A DNA stretch of 64,000 nt, from positions 248,001-312,000 of the forward strand of contig CBDCBG010000006.1 in assembly GCA_965214325.1 (NCBI GenBank), in the 5' to 3' direction. The notes under the pieces were generated by a model that was given only the letters and a program-made list of their open reading frames with translations, had not been told where the DNA came from and searched no databases. Origin of the DNA: JAJEFO01 sp965214325 (GTDB lineage Bacteria; Pseudomonadota; Alphaproteobacteria; Rhodobacterales; Rhodobacteraceae). The translations under genes and the position numbers were made by a program. Within the stretch, counting starts at the first letter, position 1; every line of letters begins with the position of its first letter. Of this stretch, positions 1 through 8,375 are shown piece after piece.

Positions 1-84
1 CGGGTTGACCAGGCACTGAGGCGGTGTCCACGCGGTCGAAGATGCCGATCTCTTCCTGTGCAAAAGAGAGCACGTCGCGATCAT

Positions 85-190
85 GGGAAGACGCCTGCAC
101 TGGTGGCCGAATGCCTGGCAGCCTTGCGATCTGCGGTCACCGTTCCGGTTGCCATCAAGTGCCGTAGCGGCATTGACGATCAGGACCCTG
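85..190 (+). pseudogene. tRNA-dihydrouridine synthase A (DusA) fragment
   Basis: About 35 codons match an internal part of DusA. The reading contains LVAECLAALRSAV and then CRSGIDDQDP, which line up with the family's segment around V-K-x-R-x-GIDDQDS. Neither the N-terminal FMN-binding part nor the C-terminal RNA-binding part is recognisable on either side, and the frame after it drifts into sequence without family character. It therefore reads as a short relic of a flavin enzyme that reduces uridines in tRNA. The window edge is close, so more of the relic could lie to the left. The DusA assignment rests on remembered motifs, not on a search. Confidence 0.55.
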
Positions 191-387
191 CCCGCGTGCG
201 TCGGGATTCCTGCAGCGCGCTGAGGAAGACGGAAACATGCATCCTGGACGGGTGGCTTGACCCGAGCTTGGCAGGCCTGGTCCGTAGGTCGGATTCGCGA
301 ATTCGGGATGCGACGCAGTTCAATCGTGAAGCTGCACTGGCAGCCAGTTGCCGTGCACGCCTGCGGGTTGCAACGCCTTCCTCGGCG

Positions 388-1350
388 CTATCCGGGTCGA
401 TAGTCCCGATGCGCCTCGGGATCGTCCATGCTGTAGGGCAGGGAGGCGAGCGCCTCCAGAAGTTCCGGCGGCAATGACACGTCGTTCCATTCAAGCATTT
501 CGCGCACCCGTTCCGGTCTTGAAACCCCGACGATCGTCGAGGTGATCCTCGGGTCCCTGGTTGAGAACTGCAGCGCGACCGCCCCAGGTGCGACTCCGTG
601 CTCGGCCACGAGAGACTCGATCCGGCGCACCGGCTCCAGAGCGGCCTCGTCGGCCGGGCTGTAGCTGATCTTCGGCATCCGGTCCGCGCCCTTCGCCAGA
701 ACGCCGCCCGCAAAGGGCGCCGCGTTCAGGATCGCGATCCCGTTTGCGTCGGCGTAGTCGAACATTCCGTCGGCCGACCGGTTCAGCAATGTCCAGCGGT
801 TGTGGTTGATGAGTGCGTCGAACGGCCTTTCCTTCAGGATCGGAAGCATCATGTCGACCCGCCCCATTGCCAGGCCGACCGCATCGGCGATTCCCTCTTC
901 CTTCATCGCGAAGAGTTCATCGAGCGCGCCGCCCTTGCTCGTGATCTCGCCCAGGTCCGCTGCGTGTTCCGGGTCGTGCAGGTGCAGGAGGCCGACCTTG
1001 TCCGCCCCCAGCCGTTCGAGACTCTGTTCGATCGATCGGCGCGCCTGGCCGGCATCGAGTTTCCCCGTCTCCATGTCGCGGTCGAGCTTGGTCGAGATCA
1101 CGAAACCTTCAGGCAGTCCGCCACGGGCGCGAATTGCCTCGCCGATCCGCATCTCGCTTCTGCCAAACCCGTAGTTGTTCGACGTGTCGAGGCAATTCGC
1201 CGGCCCGTCGAAGATGGCATCGAGAGTTGCGCGGGCGCGATCCTCGTCAACGCCGTAGCCATAGGTGTCCGGCATGTGCCCGAGCGCCGAGGTGCCGAAC
1301 ATGATCGGCGTGACTTGAACTGGCGTCTTCCCGATGGAGCGACGTTCCAT
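388..1350 (-). CDS. Aldo/keto reductase (D-threo-aldose/L-fucose dehydrogenase-like)
   Basis: A 320-residue NAD(P)-dependent oxidoreductase with the aldo-keto reductase barrel. The catalytic tetrad is visible: Asp and Tyr in CLDTSNNYGFGRSE, Lys in VISTKLDRD, and His in LLHLHDPEH. The C-terminal cofactor segment TSTIVGVSRPERVREMLEW is intact. It most resembles the subgroup that oxidises aldoses such as L-fucose or D-threo-aldoses. It is the last gene of a minus-strand run: the SDR gene stops 9 bp upstream, and a SMP-30 lactonase is first. Dehydrogenase plus lactonase neighbours suggest an oxidative sugar pathway, but the substrate cannot be read from sequence. Confidence 0.9.
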   Translation of the reverse strand: MERRSIGKTPVQVTPIMFGTSALGHMPDTYGYGVDEDRARATLDAIFDGPANCLDTSNNYGFGRSEMRIGEAIRARGGLPEGFVISTKLDRDMETGKLDAGQARRSIEQSLERLGADKVGLLHLHDPEHAADLGEITSKGGALDELFAMKEEGIADAVGLAMGRVDMMLPILKERPFDALINHNRWTLLNRSADGMFDYADANGIAILNAAPFAGGVLAKGADRMPKISYSPADEAALEPVRRIESLVAEHGVAPGAVALQFSTRDPRITSTIVGVSRPERVREMLEWNDVSLPPELLEALASLPYSMDDPEAHRDYRPG

Positions 1351-1359
1351 GGATCCTCC

Positions 1360-2115
1360 TCAGATCGAGCCGGCCTCGACCATGTAGTTGCTTGCCGCGC
1401 ACATGGCCGCGTCGTCTGAGGCCAGGAAGAGGACCATGCGGGCCACGTACTCCGGTTCGATCAGGTCGGGCAGGCACTGTCTTTCCCTGTGGGCGGCAAG
1501 GGCCTCCGGTGTGGCCCAAAGCTTCTTCTGCCGCTCGGTCATGATCCAGCCGGGGACAACGGCGTTGACCCGAATCCGGTACTTTCCGAGGTCTCGTGCC
1601 ATGGTCCTCGTCAGGCCGTGAACGGCGGACTTGGCGGTTGCATACGCGGGAAAGCCGCCGCCAGCCTCCCACCAGCTGTTCGAGCCGAGATTTATGATGG
1701 ATCCGCCACCAGCCTCGATCATGCCCGGAGCCACGGCCTGAATCGCGAAGAACATGTGGCGAAGGTTCGTGGCCTGGCGTTCGTCCCAGTATTCCGGGGT
1801 CACGTCCTGCCAGTCGTGGCGATCGTCGCGGGCTGCATTGTTGACGAGCACGGAGGCGTTCCCCAGGCGGCTGGCGAGCGCGGCGATCGCGTTCCGCTGC
1901 GCGTCGATGTCGCGAAGGTCACAGGTTTCGTAATCGACGGTGCCTTCAATGCTCGAGGCCAGCGCAGCGCTGCCTCCGGAATCAAGGTCGAGGAACCCGA
2001 CCTTCGCGCCCTGGTTCGCGAACGCGCGGACGATCTCGGCCCCGATGCCCTGTGCACCACCGGAAACGAGGACGGTCTTGCCCTTCAGGCTGGGAAAGAT
2101 GGCGAATTCGGGCAC
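1360..2115 (-). CDS. SDR family oxidoreductase
   Basis: A 251-residue short-chain dehydrogenase/reductase. The Rossmann glycine motif GGAQGIG lies near the N-terminus, the NNA motif follows at VLVNNAARDD, and the catalytic Ser and YxxxK are present in INLGSNSWWEAGGGFPAYAT and the following AKSAV. I chose a GTG start at 2115 because AGGAGG lies 5 bp upstream and the protein then begins where the family begins. A longer upstream reading exists but has no family character. It sits between the SMP-30 lactonase and the aldo-keto reductase in one transcription direction, so it probably oxidises a sugar or sugar derivative in the same pathway. Confidence 0.9.
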   Translation of the reverse strand: MPEFAIFPSLKGKTVLVSGGAQGIGAEIVRAFANQGAKVGFLDLDSGGSAALASSIEGTVDYETCDLRDIDAQRNAIAALASRLGNASVLVNNAARDDRHDWQDVTPEYWDERQATNLRHMFFAIQAVAPGMIEAGGGSIINLGSNSWWEAGGGFPAYATAKSAVHGLTRTMARDLGKYRIRVNAVVPGWIMTERQKKLWATPEALAAHRERQCLPDLIEPEYVARMVLFLASDDAAMCAASNYMVEAGSI

Positions 2116-2260
2116 GGCACCTCCTGAAAGCCGGGCATGGATCACCCCCTTATTGCCTACGCTTTCGAGTCGTTGCTGGCAAGCCGTAGCAAGGTGGCTG
2201 ATGGGGCGAAGGTACCTGTTGCGCAGTGGCCGTGACGCTTCGGGGCGGTCTTGCTGGTCG

Positions 2261-3136
2261 TCACCCGTTGAATCGCGATTGGGGGAGGCCCTGCACGCCA
2301 AGCCCGGAAACCGCAAAAAGCGATCCGGCTTCCGGCTGTTCGCGCCCCGCGCTCAGGCCAACCGCAAGTGAAGTGACATAGAGCGTATCAAGGTTGGATC
2401 CGCCGAACATTGGTCGCGAGGGGCGCTCGACGGGAAGGTCCACCGTCATGTCGACACGGCCCTCGGGCGTGATCCGGTAAAGCTGCCAGCCGTCAATTCC
2501 TGCCTGCCAGTAGCAGCCGTCGGCATCGACCGTCGCGCCGTCCGGGCGCCCGGCAACGCATCTTGTATCGAAAAACACTTCCGGTTCACCAGGGGTGCCC
2601 GTATCCGGATCGTAGCTTGCGCGCCAGATCGTGCGCACCGCCTTGCTGCTGTCAGAGAAGTACATCGTCCGCCCGTCGGGCGAGAATGCGAGGCCGTTGG
2701 TGGTGAAGAATCCGTCTTTCCAGGGCGTGACCTCCAGGTCCGTGTCAAGGCGGTAGAATCGTCCCTTGCGCTCTGGCGTGCCGCCATCCTTCATGGTTCC
2801 GGCCCAGAACCTGCCCATGGTGTCGGTCGCCCCGTCATTGAAGCGGTTCATCGCGAGATGCGCTTCTGGATCCGCGATCGGCTGGCGCTTGTTGCTGTCG
2901 GGATCGAAAAGGCAGAAGCCAGATTTCGTTGCGAGAATCAGCCCGCCCGCCTCGCGAACTGCAAGGCACCCGACGGGCTCGCCATAGTCAACGGTGATGT
3001 TCCTGCCACTCGACGGGTGGAAGCGATGAATCAATCCGGCCGGAATGTCCACCCACCAGAGCACCTGATCCCGATCATCCCAGACGGCCCCTTCGCCAAC
3101 CTGGCTTCGGCTTCGGACTACGCATTCAGTTTTCAT
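2261..3136 (-). CDS. SMP-30/gluconolactonase/LRE family protein
   Basis: A 291-residue six-bladed beta-propeller lactonase. The metal ligands of the family are visible: Glu in GEGAVWDD, Asn in MNRFNDGATD, and Asp in NGLAFSPDGRTMYFSDSS. Such enzymes hydrolyse sugar lactones (glucono-, xylono-, arabinono-lactone) with Ca or Zn. ATG at 3136 follows AGGAAGGG at good spacing; an in-frame TTG two codons earlier is less likely. First gene of the minus-strand group, with 145 bp before the SDR gene. Lactonase plus two dehydrogenases fits a non-phosphorylative sugar oxidation route. The exact sugar is unknown. Confidence 0.9.
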   Translation of the reverse strand: MKTECVVRSRSQVGEGAVWDDRDQVLWWVDIPAGLIHRFHPSSGRNITVDYGEPVGCLAVREAGGLILATKSGFCLFDPDSNKRQPIADPEAHLAMNRFNDGATDTMGRFWAGTMKDGGTPERKGRFYRLDTDLEVTPWKDGFFTTNGLAFSPDGRTMYFSDSSKAVRTIWRASYDPDTGTPGEPEVFFDTRCVAGRPDGATVDADGCYWQAGIDGWQLYRITPEGRVDMTVDLPVERPSRPMFGGSNLDTLYVTSLAVGLSAGREQPEAGSLFAVSGLGVQGLPQSRFNG

Positions 3137-3151
3137 GGGCAAGGCCCTTCC

Positions 3152-3448
3152 TCAGGCAGCTTTTCCGTCGAACCAGGGCCGACGTTCAGAGAATGGAACC
3201 TCGTTTCGAGAAGTAGATCCGCAGTTCCGGAGAATGATGTTGCTCGGCTCACGAGATGGACGAACGAGGTTCGAGCGGGCTACTGGAGTCCCGGAAACCC
3301 ATGTCGTGACATGCTCCGCGGCGACGATGTCGTGGTTGGGCCGTAGCACGTTCGCAATGAGGGCGACCGGATCGAGCCATTGCCATGACGTGCGTCTGAA
3401 CGTTTCATGGCAGAGGTTGAAACCGGCAACATGGATGTAGGTGCGCAT
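3152..3448 (-). pseudogene. NYN-domain protein relic
   Basis: The reading MRTYIHVAGFNLCHETFRR followed by WLDPVALIANVLRPNHDIV and then WVSGTPVAR matches the start of the bacterial NYN-domain family (PIN-like nucleases), which typically opens M-R-T-Y-V-Y-V-D-G-F-N-L-Y-Y. The first acidic metal ligand, Asp of VDGFN, is Ala here, and after about 60 residues family similarity is lost. The remaining C-terminal half with the other acidic residues is missing. I read it as a decayed, probably inactive gene. Family assignment is from memory of the motif. Confidence 0.5.
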
Positions 3449-3756
3449 CGAAAGGTCCGCCGCAAGAGCAGGGCCCCCGAAGAGGCCCCGCACCTTGCGG
3501 CCGAGAACCGCAAGGGGTGTCAGCGAAGATCTAAGTCAGGCCCGCACGCGAATCAAGAACCGCTTGAGCACTCTGAGGAAATCTCACGCACGAAGGGCAA
3601 GTCGATCACGGAAAGTTTCCGCCCTGAGCGCACGCGTCGGGGCCCGGTGCACTGGTGCCGTGACGCGTTTCGGAAACTTCCCTCGACAACAGGCTTTTGC
3701 TGGAAATTCCTCTCGCCTTGCGCCATACCCCAAACAAATCGGAAGGAAGGTTCGCG
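3449..3756. other. Gap between the NYN relic and the NDUFA12-like gene
   Basis: No gene, RNA or repeat is recognisable here. The only clear signal is the GGAAGGAAGG ribosome-binding site at its right end, 6-7 bp before the ATG at 3757. Confidence 0.5.
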
Positions 3757-4137
3757 ATGAGCATTTTCAACACGCTTATTCGGGCGGTCACCTGGTGGAA
3801 CGGCCAGACTTGGGGCACCCAGTTCCACACCTGGCTCAAGGGCAAGCGAGTCGGCGAAGACGAGCAGGGCAACGTCTTCTACCAGTCCCGCGACGGAAGG
3901 CGATGGGTGATCTACAATGGCGAGGCCGAGGCAAGCCGGATCGGCGCAGACTGGCACGGATGGCTGCACTATACCTATGACGAGCCACCGACAGAACGGC
4001 CGCTCGCCCGCAAGGACTGGGAAAGGCCGCATCAGGAGAACCTGACGGGCACGCCGCAGGCGTATGCGCCTCCCGGTTCGATCCGGCGTTCCGAGCCGGT
4101 CGACCGGAAGGACTACGAAGCCTGGGTTCCCGAGTGA
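3757..4137 (+). CDS. NADH:ubiquinone oxidoreductase subunit NDUFA12 (B17.2-like)
   Basis: A 126-residue accessory subunit of respiratory complex I. It begins MSIFNTLIRAVTWWNGQTWG and contains the family signature DGRRWVIYNGEAEASRIGADW followed by WLHYTYDEPP. Alphaproteobacteria encode this supernumerary subunit, and it is typically found, as here, beside DUF2155, aat and accBC and away from the nuo operon. The start at 3757 has a strong GGAAGGAAGG Shine-Dalgarno. It overlaps the GTG that precedes mlaD by a few bases, so the two genes are probably co-transcribed. Confidence 0.93.
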   Translation: MSIFNTLIRAVTWWNGQTWGTQFHTWLKGKRVGEDEQGNVFYQSRDGRRWVIYNGEAEASRIGADWHGWLHYTYDEPPTERPLARKDWERPHQENLTGTPQAYAPPGSIRRSEPVDRKDYEAWVPE

Positions 4138-4142
4138 TCGCC

Positions 4143-4592
4143 ATGTCGGAAAACACGACGGAAGTCCTTACAGGCGCCGGCGTTCTCGCCATGGCGGCAG
4201 GATTCCTGATCTACCTGGCGCAGGTCGGTGGCGTGAATCTTTCGGCGTCGGGCATGGAGACCTACACGGCATCCTTTCGTTCGGCGGAAGGCGTCGGCAT
4301 CGGCACCGACGTGCGGCTGTCGGGGGTCAAGGTCGGTTCGGTCCTCGACTTGAATCTCGATTCGCAATCCTTCCGTGCCAATGCCGTAATCGGCGTTCAG
4401 GATGACGTGATCTTGCCGGACGACACAGCCGCCATAATTTCCTCGGAAGGTCTTCTTGGCGGCAGCTTCGTGGAGCTACTTCCCGGCGGGTCGATCGTCA
4501 ATCTCGAGCCGGGAAGCGAAATCGAGGACACGCAAGGCGCGATTTCCGTCGTTCAGCTGCTCATGAAGTTCGTGGCCGGACCCGAAGAGTGA
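4143..4592 (+). CDS. mlaD: MlaD-family outer-membrane lipid asymmetry protein
   Basis: A 149-residue protein with one N-terminal membrane helix (TGAGVLAMAAGFLIYLAQVG) followed by a single MCE/MlaD domain. The domain core reads TYTASFRSAEGVGIGTDVRL and SGVKVGSV, and SSEGLLGGSFVELLPGG is the conserved MCE turn. In the Mla system it is the periplasmic lipid-binding partner of the MlaFE transporter. Here it stands without mlaE, mlaF or mlaC, which must be elsewhere. ATG at 4143 is preferred to a GTG at 4134. The next gene starts within its last codon. Confidence 0.9.
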   Translation: MSENTTEVLTGAGVLAMAAGFLIYLAQVGGVNLSASGMETYTASFRSAEGVGIGTDVRLSGVKVGSVLDLNLDSQSFRANAVIGVQDDVILPDDTAAIISSEGLLGGSFVELLPGGSIVNLEPGSEIEDTQGAISVVQLLMKFVAGPEE

Positions 4593-5011
4593 TTCATGTC
4601 CTTTTGCTTCCGGTGTTGCTGGCCGGTCCGGCCGCCGCCCAGGAGGATGTCAACACATCTGCCATTGACGAATTGCCCGTGGCCATTCCCGATGCCATGC
4701 CCGAGGAAGTCAGGGTTGTGCGTTCCGGCGGCGTCATACTCAAAGGCCTCGACAAGGTGTCGGGTGAAGTGGTCGATGTCGAGCTTCGTGTCGGTGAAAC
4801 CGTCACCGTGGGGCGGGTTGAAGTCGGTCTTGGTGAATGTCGCTACTTTGAGGACAATCCGGCGGGCGAAGGATTCGCGTGGCTCACGATCCGCGATTCC
4901 GTACGTGATGCAGTCGTCTTTGATGGCTGGATGGTCGCGTCAAGCCCGGCGCTCAATGCACTTGATCATCCACGATACGACATCTGGGTCATCCGCTGCA
5001 CCACGGCCTGA
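4589..5011 (+). CDS. DUF2155 domain-containing secreted protein
   Basis: A 140-residue protein with a signal peptide (MIHVLLLPVLLAGPAAAQ, cleavage expected after AAAQ) and the DUF2155 fold: LKGLDKVSGEVVDVELRVGE, then ECRYFEDNPAGEGFAWLTIR, VVFDGWMVASSPALNALDHP, and YDIWVIRC near the end. Function is unknown; in alphaproteobacteria it travels with NDUFA12 and aat. GTG at 4589 overlaps the mlaD stop by 4 bp, typical of translational coupling. The 3' end overlaps the convergent aat gene by 46 bp. Confidence 0.88.
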   Translation: MIHVLLLPVLLAGPAAAQEDVNTSAIDELPVAIPDAMPEEVRVVRSGGVILKGLDKVSGEVVDVELRVGETVTVGRVEVGLGECRYFEDNPAGEGFAWLTIRDSVRDAVVFDGWMVASSPALNALDHPRYDIWVIRCTTA

Positions 5012-5628
5012 GGATCGGTTTCGAGCGGTTCCCGAGTGATGTCGGCCGACGCTTCAAGTGCGCGGGCCAGTGAAGCCCTATAGGTCGCGCGCGTGACCTC
5101 CCTGACGCCGAGAGACGCCAGGTGCGGTGAACTGAATTGCGTGTCGCAGAGGACGAACCCGGTTCGCCGGAGGTGATCGACGGCCCACGCAAGCGACATT
5201 TTCGAGCCATCGGTTTCTGCGGAGAACATGCTTTCGCCAAAAAACGCGCCGCCGAGCGCGACTCCGTACATTCCGCCGACGAGACGACCTTTTGACCAGG
5301 CGCCGAATCCATGTGCATGTCCCATGGCATGAAGCTTGGACACCAGTTCCCGGATCGTCCCGTTGATCCAGGTTTCCTCTCGATTGGCACAACCGTCAAC
5401 TATCGCTTCGAATTCGACGTCGAGGGTGGCCGTGTAGTTTCCGCCTCGCATCCGCCGTCTGAGAGACCGCGACAAGTGGAACCCGTCAAGCGGCAGCACG
5501 CCCCGCACTTGAGGATCAACCCAATGGATGTCGGGATCGTCGCGTGAATCCGCCATCGGAAAGACGCCAGTGGCGTATGCTCCAAGCAGAAGTTCCGGGG
5601 TCAGGTTCCGTTCGCTCACGAGATCCAT
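4966..5628 (-). CDS. aat: Leucyl/phenylalanyl-tRNA-protein transferase
   Basis: A 220-residue Aat enzyme that adds Leu or Phe from charged tRNA to proteins with N-terminal Lys or Arg, marking them for ClpAP degradation. Family hallmarks are present: LLLGAYATGVFPMADSRDDP followed by DIHWVDPQVRGVLPLDGFHL, then GTIRELVSKLHAMGHAHGFG and GGMYGVALGGAFFGESMFS. I start it at the ATG at 5628, which places the protein start where homologues begin. A reading extended to 5721 would overlap accC and lacks similarity. It is downstream of accC in the same direction. Confidence 0.92.
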   Translation of the reverse strand: MDLVSERNLTPELLLGAYATGVFPMADSRDDPDIHWVDPQVRGVLPLDGFHLSRSLRRRMRGGNYTATLDVEFEAIVDGCANREETWINGTIRELVSKLHAMGHAHGFGAWSKGRLVGGMYGVALGGAFFGESMFSAETDGSKMSLAWAVDHLRRTGFVLCDTQFSSPHLASLGVREVTRATYRASLARALEASADITREPLETDPQAVVQRMTQMSYRG

Positions 5629-5653
5629 CCAGGGTGGGGCGGCGCAATCTTCA

Positions 5654-7015
5654 TCACGGGCGGACGCCTCCCTCGAAATTCTTGGCGAGCCACTTTTCCA
5701 GCCAGTGAATGTTGTAGTCACCTGACCGAATCGCGGGCTCTCTCAGGAGAGCGTCGAAGAGTGGCACGTTGGTGTCTATCCCGTCGACAATCAGTTCGGA
5801 AAGGGCGCGACGCAGTCGTGCCAGCGCCTCTGGGCGGTCACGTCCGTGGACTATCAGCTTGCCGATCAGGGAGTCGTAATGGGGCGGAATGGAATACCCG
5901 TCATAGATTGCCGAATCCATACGCACTCCCAAGCCGCCAGGAGCGTGATACTGGGTGATTCTCCCCGGGGAGGGAGTAAACCTGGGAAGCTTCTCGGCAT
6001 TGATCCGGATCTCGATGGAGTGGCCGTCGATTTGCAGGCTCTTCTGGGAAAAGGAAATCAGTTCGCCGGCAGCGACCCGGATCTGTTCGCGAACCAGGTC
6101 GACGCCGAAGATCGCTTCAGTCACCGGATGCTCGACCTGCAAACGGGTATTCATCTCGATGAAATAGAATTCCCCGTCTTCATGCAGGAATTCGACAGTT
6201 CCGGCTCCTGCGTAGTTGATCCGCGCAACGGCATCCGCGCACGTCTTTCCGATTCGGGCACGGGTTCTCTCATCGATTGCAGGACCGGGCGCTTCCTCGA
6301 GGACCTTCTGGTGGCGGCGCTGCAGCGAGCAGTCGCGTTCGCCAAGATGCACGGCGTTGCCCTTTCCGTCGCCGAAGATCTGGATCTCGATGTGACGAGG
6401 CTTGCCCAGGTACTTCTCGATATACACTTCGTCGTTGCCGAACGCGGCCTTGGCCTCCGAGCGCGCGGTACGGAACGCCGTCTCCATTTCGGTGCCGGCC
6501 TTGGCCAGCTTCATGCCCTTGCCGCCACCTCCGGCCGTCGCCTTCACGATGACCGGGTAGCCAAGTTGCTTCCCGATCCCGATTGCTTCATCGAGTGTCT
6601 CCACTGCGCCTCCGGAGCCGGGCACGCAGGGCACGCCCAGGGCTTCCATCGTCTCCTTCGCGGTGATCTTGTCCCCCATGAGGCGAATGTGCTCTGCCGA
6701 AGGCCCGATGAACTTGAGCTCATGGTCCTCAAGAATCTGCGCGAATTTCGCGTTTTCCGAGAGAAAGCCGTAGCCCGGATGCACCGCCTGCGCACCGGTG
6801 ATCTCGCAGGCGGACACAATGGCCGGGATCGACAGGTAGCTCTGCGCGCCGGGCGGCGGCCCGATGCAGATGCTTTCGTCCGCCATGCGCACGTGCATGG
6901 CATCCACGTCGGACGTGGAATGCACCGCGACTGACTGGATGCCCATTTCGCGGCAGGCTCGGACTACGCGAAGCGCGATTTCGCCCCGGTTTGCAATCAG
7001 GATCTTCTCGAACAC
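5654..7015 (-). CDS. accC: Acetyl-CoA carboxylase biotin carboxylase subunit
   Basis: A 453-residue biotin carboxylase, full family length. It begins MFEKILIANRGEIALRVVRA, has the ATP-grasp glycine loop KATAGGGGKGMKLA, the Glu-containing metal site GTVEFLHEDGEFYFIEMNTR, and the carboxybiotin site near QVEHPVTEAIFGVDLV. It carboxylates biotin on AccB with bicarbonate and ATP, the first half-reaction of malonyl-CoA formation. It lies 10 bp after accB in one operon and is followed by aat. No irregularity was seen. Confidence 0.97.
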   Translation of the reverse strand: MFEKILIANRGEIALRVVRACREMGIQSVAVHSTSDVDAMHVRMADESICIGPPPGAQSYLSIPAIVSACEITGAQAVHPGYGFLSENAKFAQILEDHELKFIGPSAEHIRLMGDKITAKETMEALGVPCVPGSGGAVETLDEAIGIGKQLGYPVIVKATAGGGGKGMKLAKAGTEMETAFRTARSEAKAAFGNDEVYIEKYLGKPRHIEIQIFGDGKGNAVHLGERDCSLQRRHQKVLEEAPGPAIDERTRARIGKTCADAVARINYAGAGTVEFLHEDGEFYFIEMNTRLQVEHPVTEAIFGVDLVREQIRVAAGELISFSQKSLQIDGHSIEIRINAEKLPRFTPSPGRITQYHAPGGLGVRMDSAIYDGYSIPPHYDSLIGKLIVHGRDRPEALARLRRALSELIVDGIDTNVPLFDALLREPAIRSGDYNIHWLEKWLAKNFEGGVRP

Positions 7016-7025
7016 GGGCGCGAAC

Positions 7026-7532
7026 CTACTCGATCACCATCAACGGCGCACCGAACTCAACCGGCGCACCGTCTTCGACTAGGATGCGCCTGACCTTGCC
7101 CGACTTGGGCGCCGGGATATTGTTCATGGTCTTCATGGCTTCAACGATCAGCAATGTCTGGCCTTCCGTGATCTCGTCGCCAAGCTTGACGAATGGCTCG
7201 GCACCGGGTTCCGGATGCAGGAAGGCGGTTCCGACCATGGGCGAAACCACTGCCCCAGGCAGTGAGGCCGGATCATCGCCGTCACCATCCGGCGGCACGG
7301 CAGCCGTGCCTGGTTCGGGTGTCGGGGCGGGGGGCGGTACATGTGCCTGGACGGCAGGCGCCTGGACCGGGACGGGCGCAGTGTTCGAGCCCGTCTTGCT
7401 TACTCGAACACTAAGGCTTCCGTTCTCGGGATGCTCACGCTTTACCCGCAAATCGGAAAGGTCATTCTCGCTCAGAAGTTCAGCCAGTGACTTGATGAAC
7501 TCCACGTCATCGTCATGCGATCGCTTTGCCAT
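7026..7532 (-). CDS. accB: Acetyl-CoA carboxylase biotin carboxyl carrier protein
   Basis: A 168-residue carrier protein. The N-terminal helix region is DDDVEFIKSLAELLSENDLS, then comes a Pro/Ala-rich linker and a C-terminal biotinyl domain beginning VVSPMVGTAFLHPEPGAEPF. The biotinylated Lys lies in EAMKTMNNI, a small variation on the common EAMKLMNEI. I start at the ATG at 7532 behind an AGAGG site. First gene of accB-accC-aat; its promoter must lie in the gap up to 8375. The dehydroquinase gene aroQ, often upstream of accB, is not recognisable here. Confidence 0.95.
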   Translation of the reverse strand: MAKRSHDDDVEFIKSLAELLSENDLSDLRVKREHPENGSLSVRVSKTGSNTAPVPVQAPAVQAHVPPPAPTPEPGTAAVPPDGDGDDPASLPGAVVSPMVGTAFLHPEPGAEPFVKLGDEITEGQTLLIVEAMKTMNNIPAPKSGKVRRILVEDGAPVEFGAPLMVIE

Positions 7533-8375
7533 TCTTGCCTCTCGGCTCTGCTCGCGTGCCATTACGCGATGTCTATATGGTGCGGGCTCAAAGGAAAAGT
7601 GTCTTCGATTTGCGCGTCAGATGCGACAGCCGGGCGGCACAGGCGGAATTTCTGTCAGGAATTCACGTGCCCGTCGGCTGCACCGGGTTTCGCGGGCAGC
7701 CGTGACCATGCTGCAGGGCCTTGTCCCGTGCCCCGCCATGGAGTCATTCGAGAGACGGCAGTGAATTGATCCGCCCCTGCCTGGGAGCCCAAAAGCGCAC
7801 TCTAGCGCCAGCCAGCGAAAGCCGGGGTCGAACCGTGTCAGCGCTTGACCAAGCCTTCAGTCAAGGGACTGGGCCGATTTGGGTTCTCGTGCGATGCATG
7901 TGGCCATGCCTGCCGTCATGCGTGCCGGTTTCCGCCCTCGGCGCATGCAGATGGCCGCGCATTCATCGAGTGACGGCCGTGCAGGATGCCGCCATTCGAT
8001 CAAGCGGCCAGCGCAACATTGCACCGGAAAGGGCACGACGCAATTTTTCCCCGGTGTTCCAATTGTCCGGACATGCTTGCCGCGGCGCTCGGCAAGGGCG
8101 AATTCCAAGCCGGATCATCGCGTTGATCGAGGTTCGCGTGTTCGGCTTCGCGCCATGCACGATTCACGGCAACTTGGGCCGTCTGGGGGCGGCAGGAGCA
8201 GATGTTGCGATCGTTGCGGACAGAAAATTGCTGCCGATTGCCTGTCGTTCACAAAATGGGGAACGGTTGGTTCATGCGCGACTTGCCGCTGCGCGCGTGA
8301 TTCTCTAGGCACTGAGAGGGCGGCAATCCCTTGGTGCCGCCTCATTGTCCCGCCGCAGGCAGATGGAGTGAGAAA
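7533..8375. other. Gene-free gap between accB and the class II aldolase
   Basis: About 840 bp between divergent genes. Readings across it in all frames lack codon bias or family motifs and none has a convincing ribosome-binding site. It must hold the promoters for accBC and for the aldolase gene. It might hide a decayed gene, since it is long for an intergenic region here, but I could not assign one. The only firm signal is GGAG at 8365-8368 serving the ATG at 8376. Confidence 0.5.
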
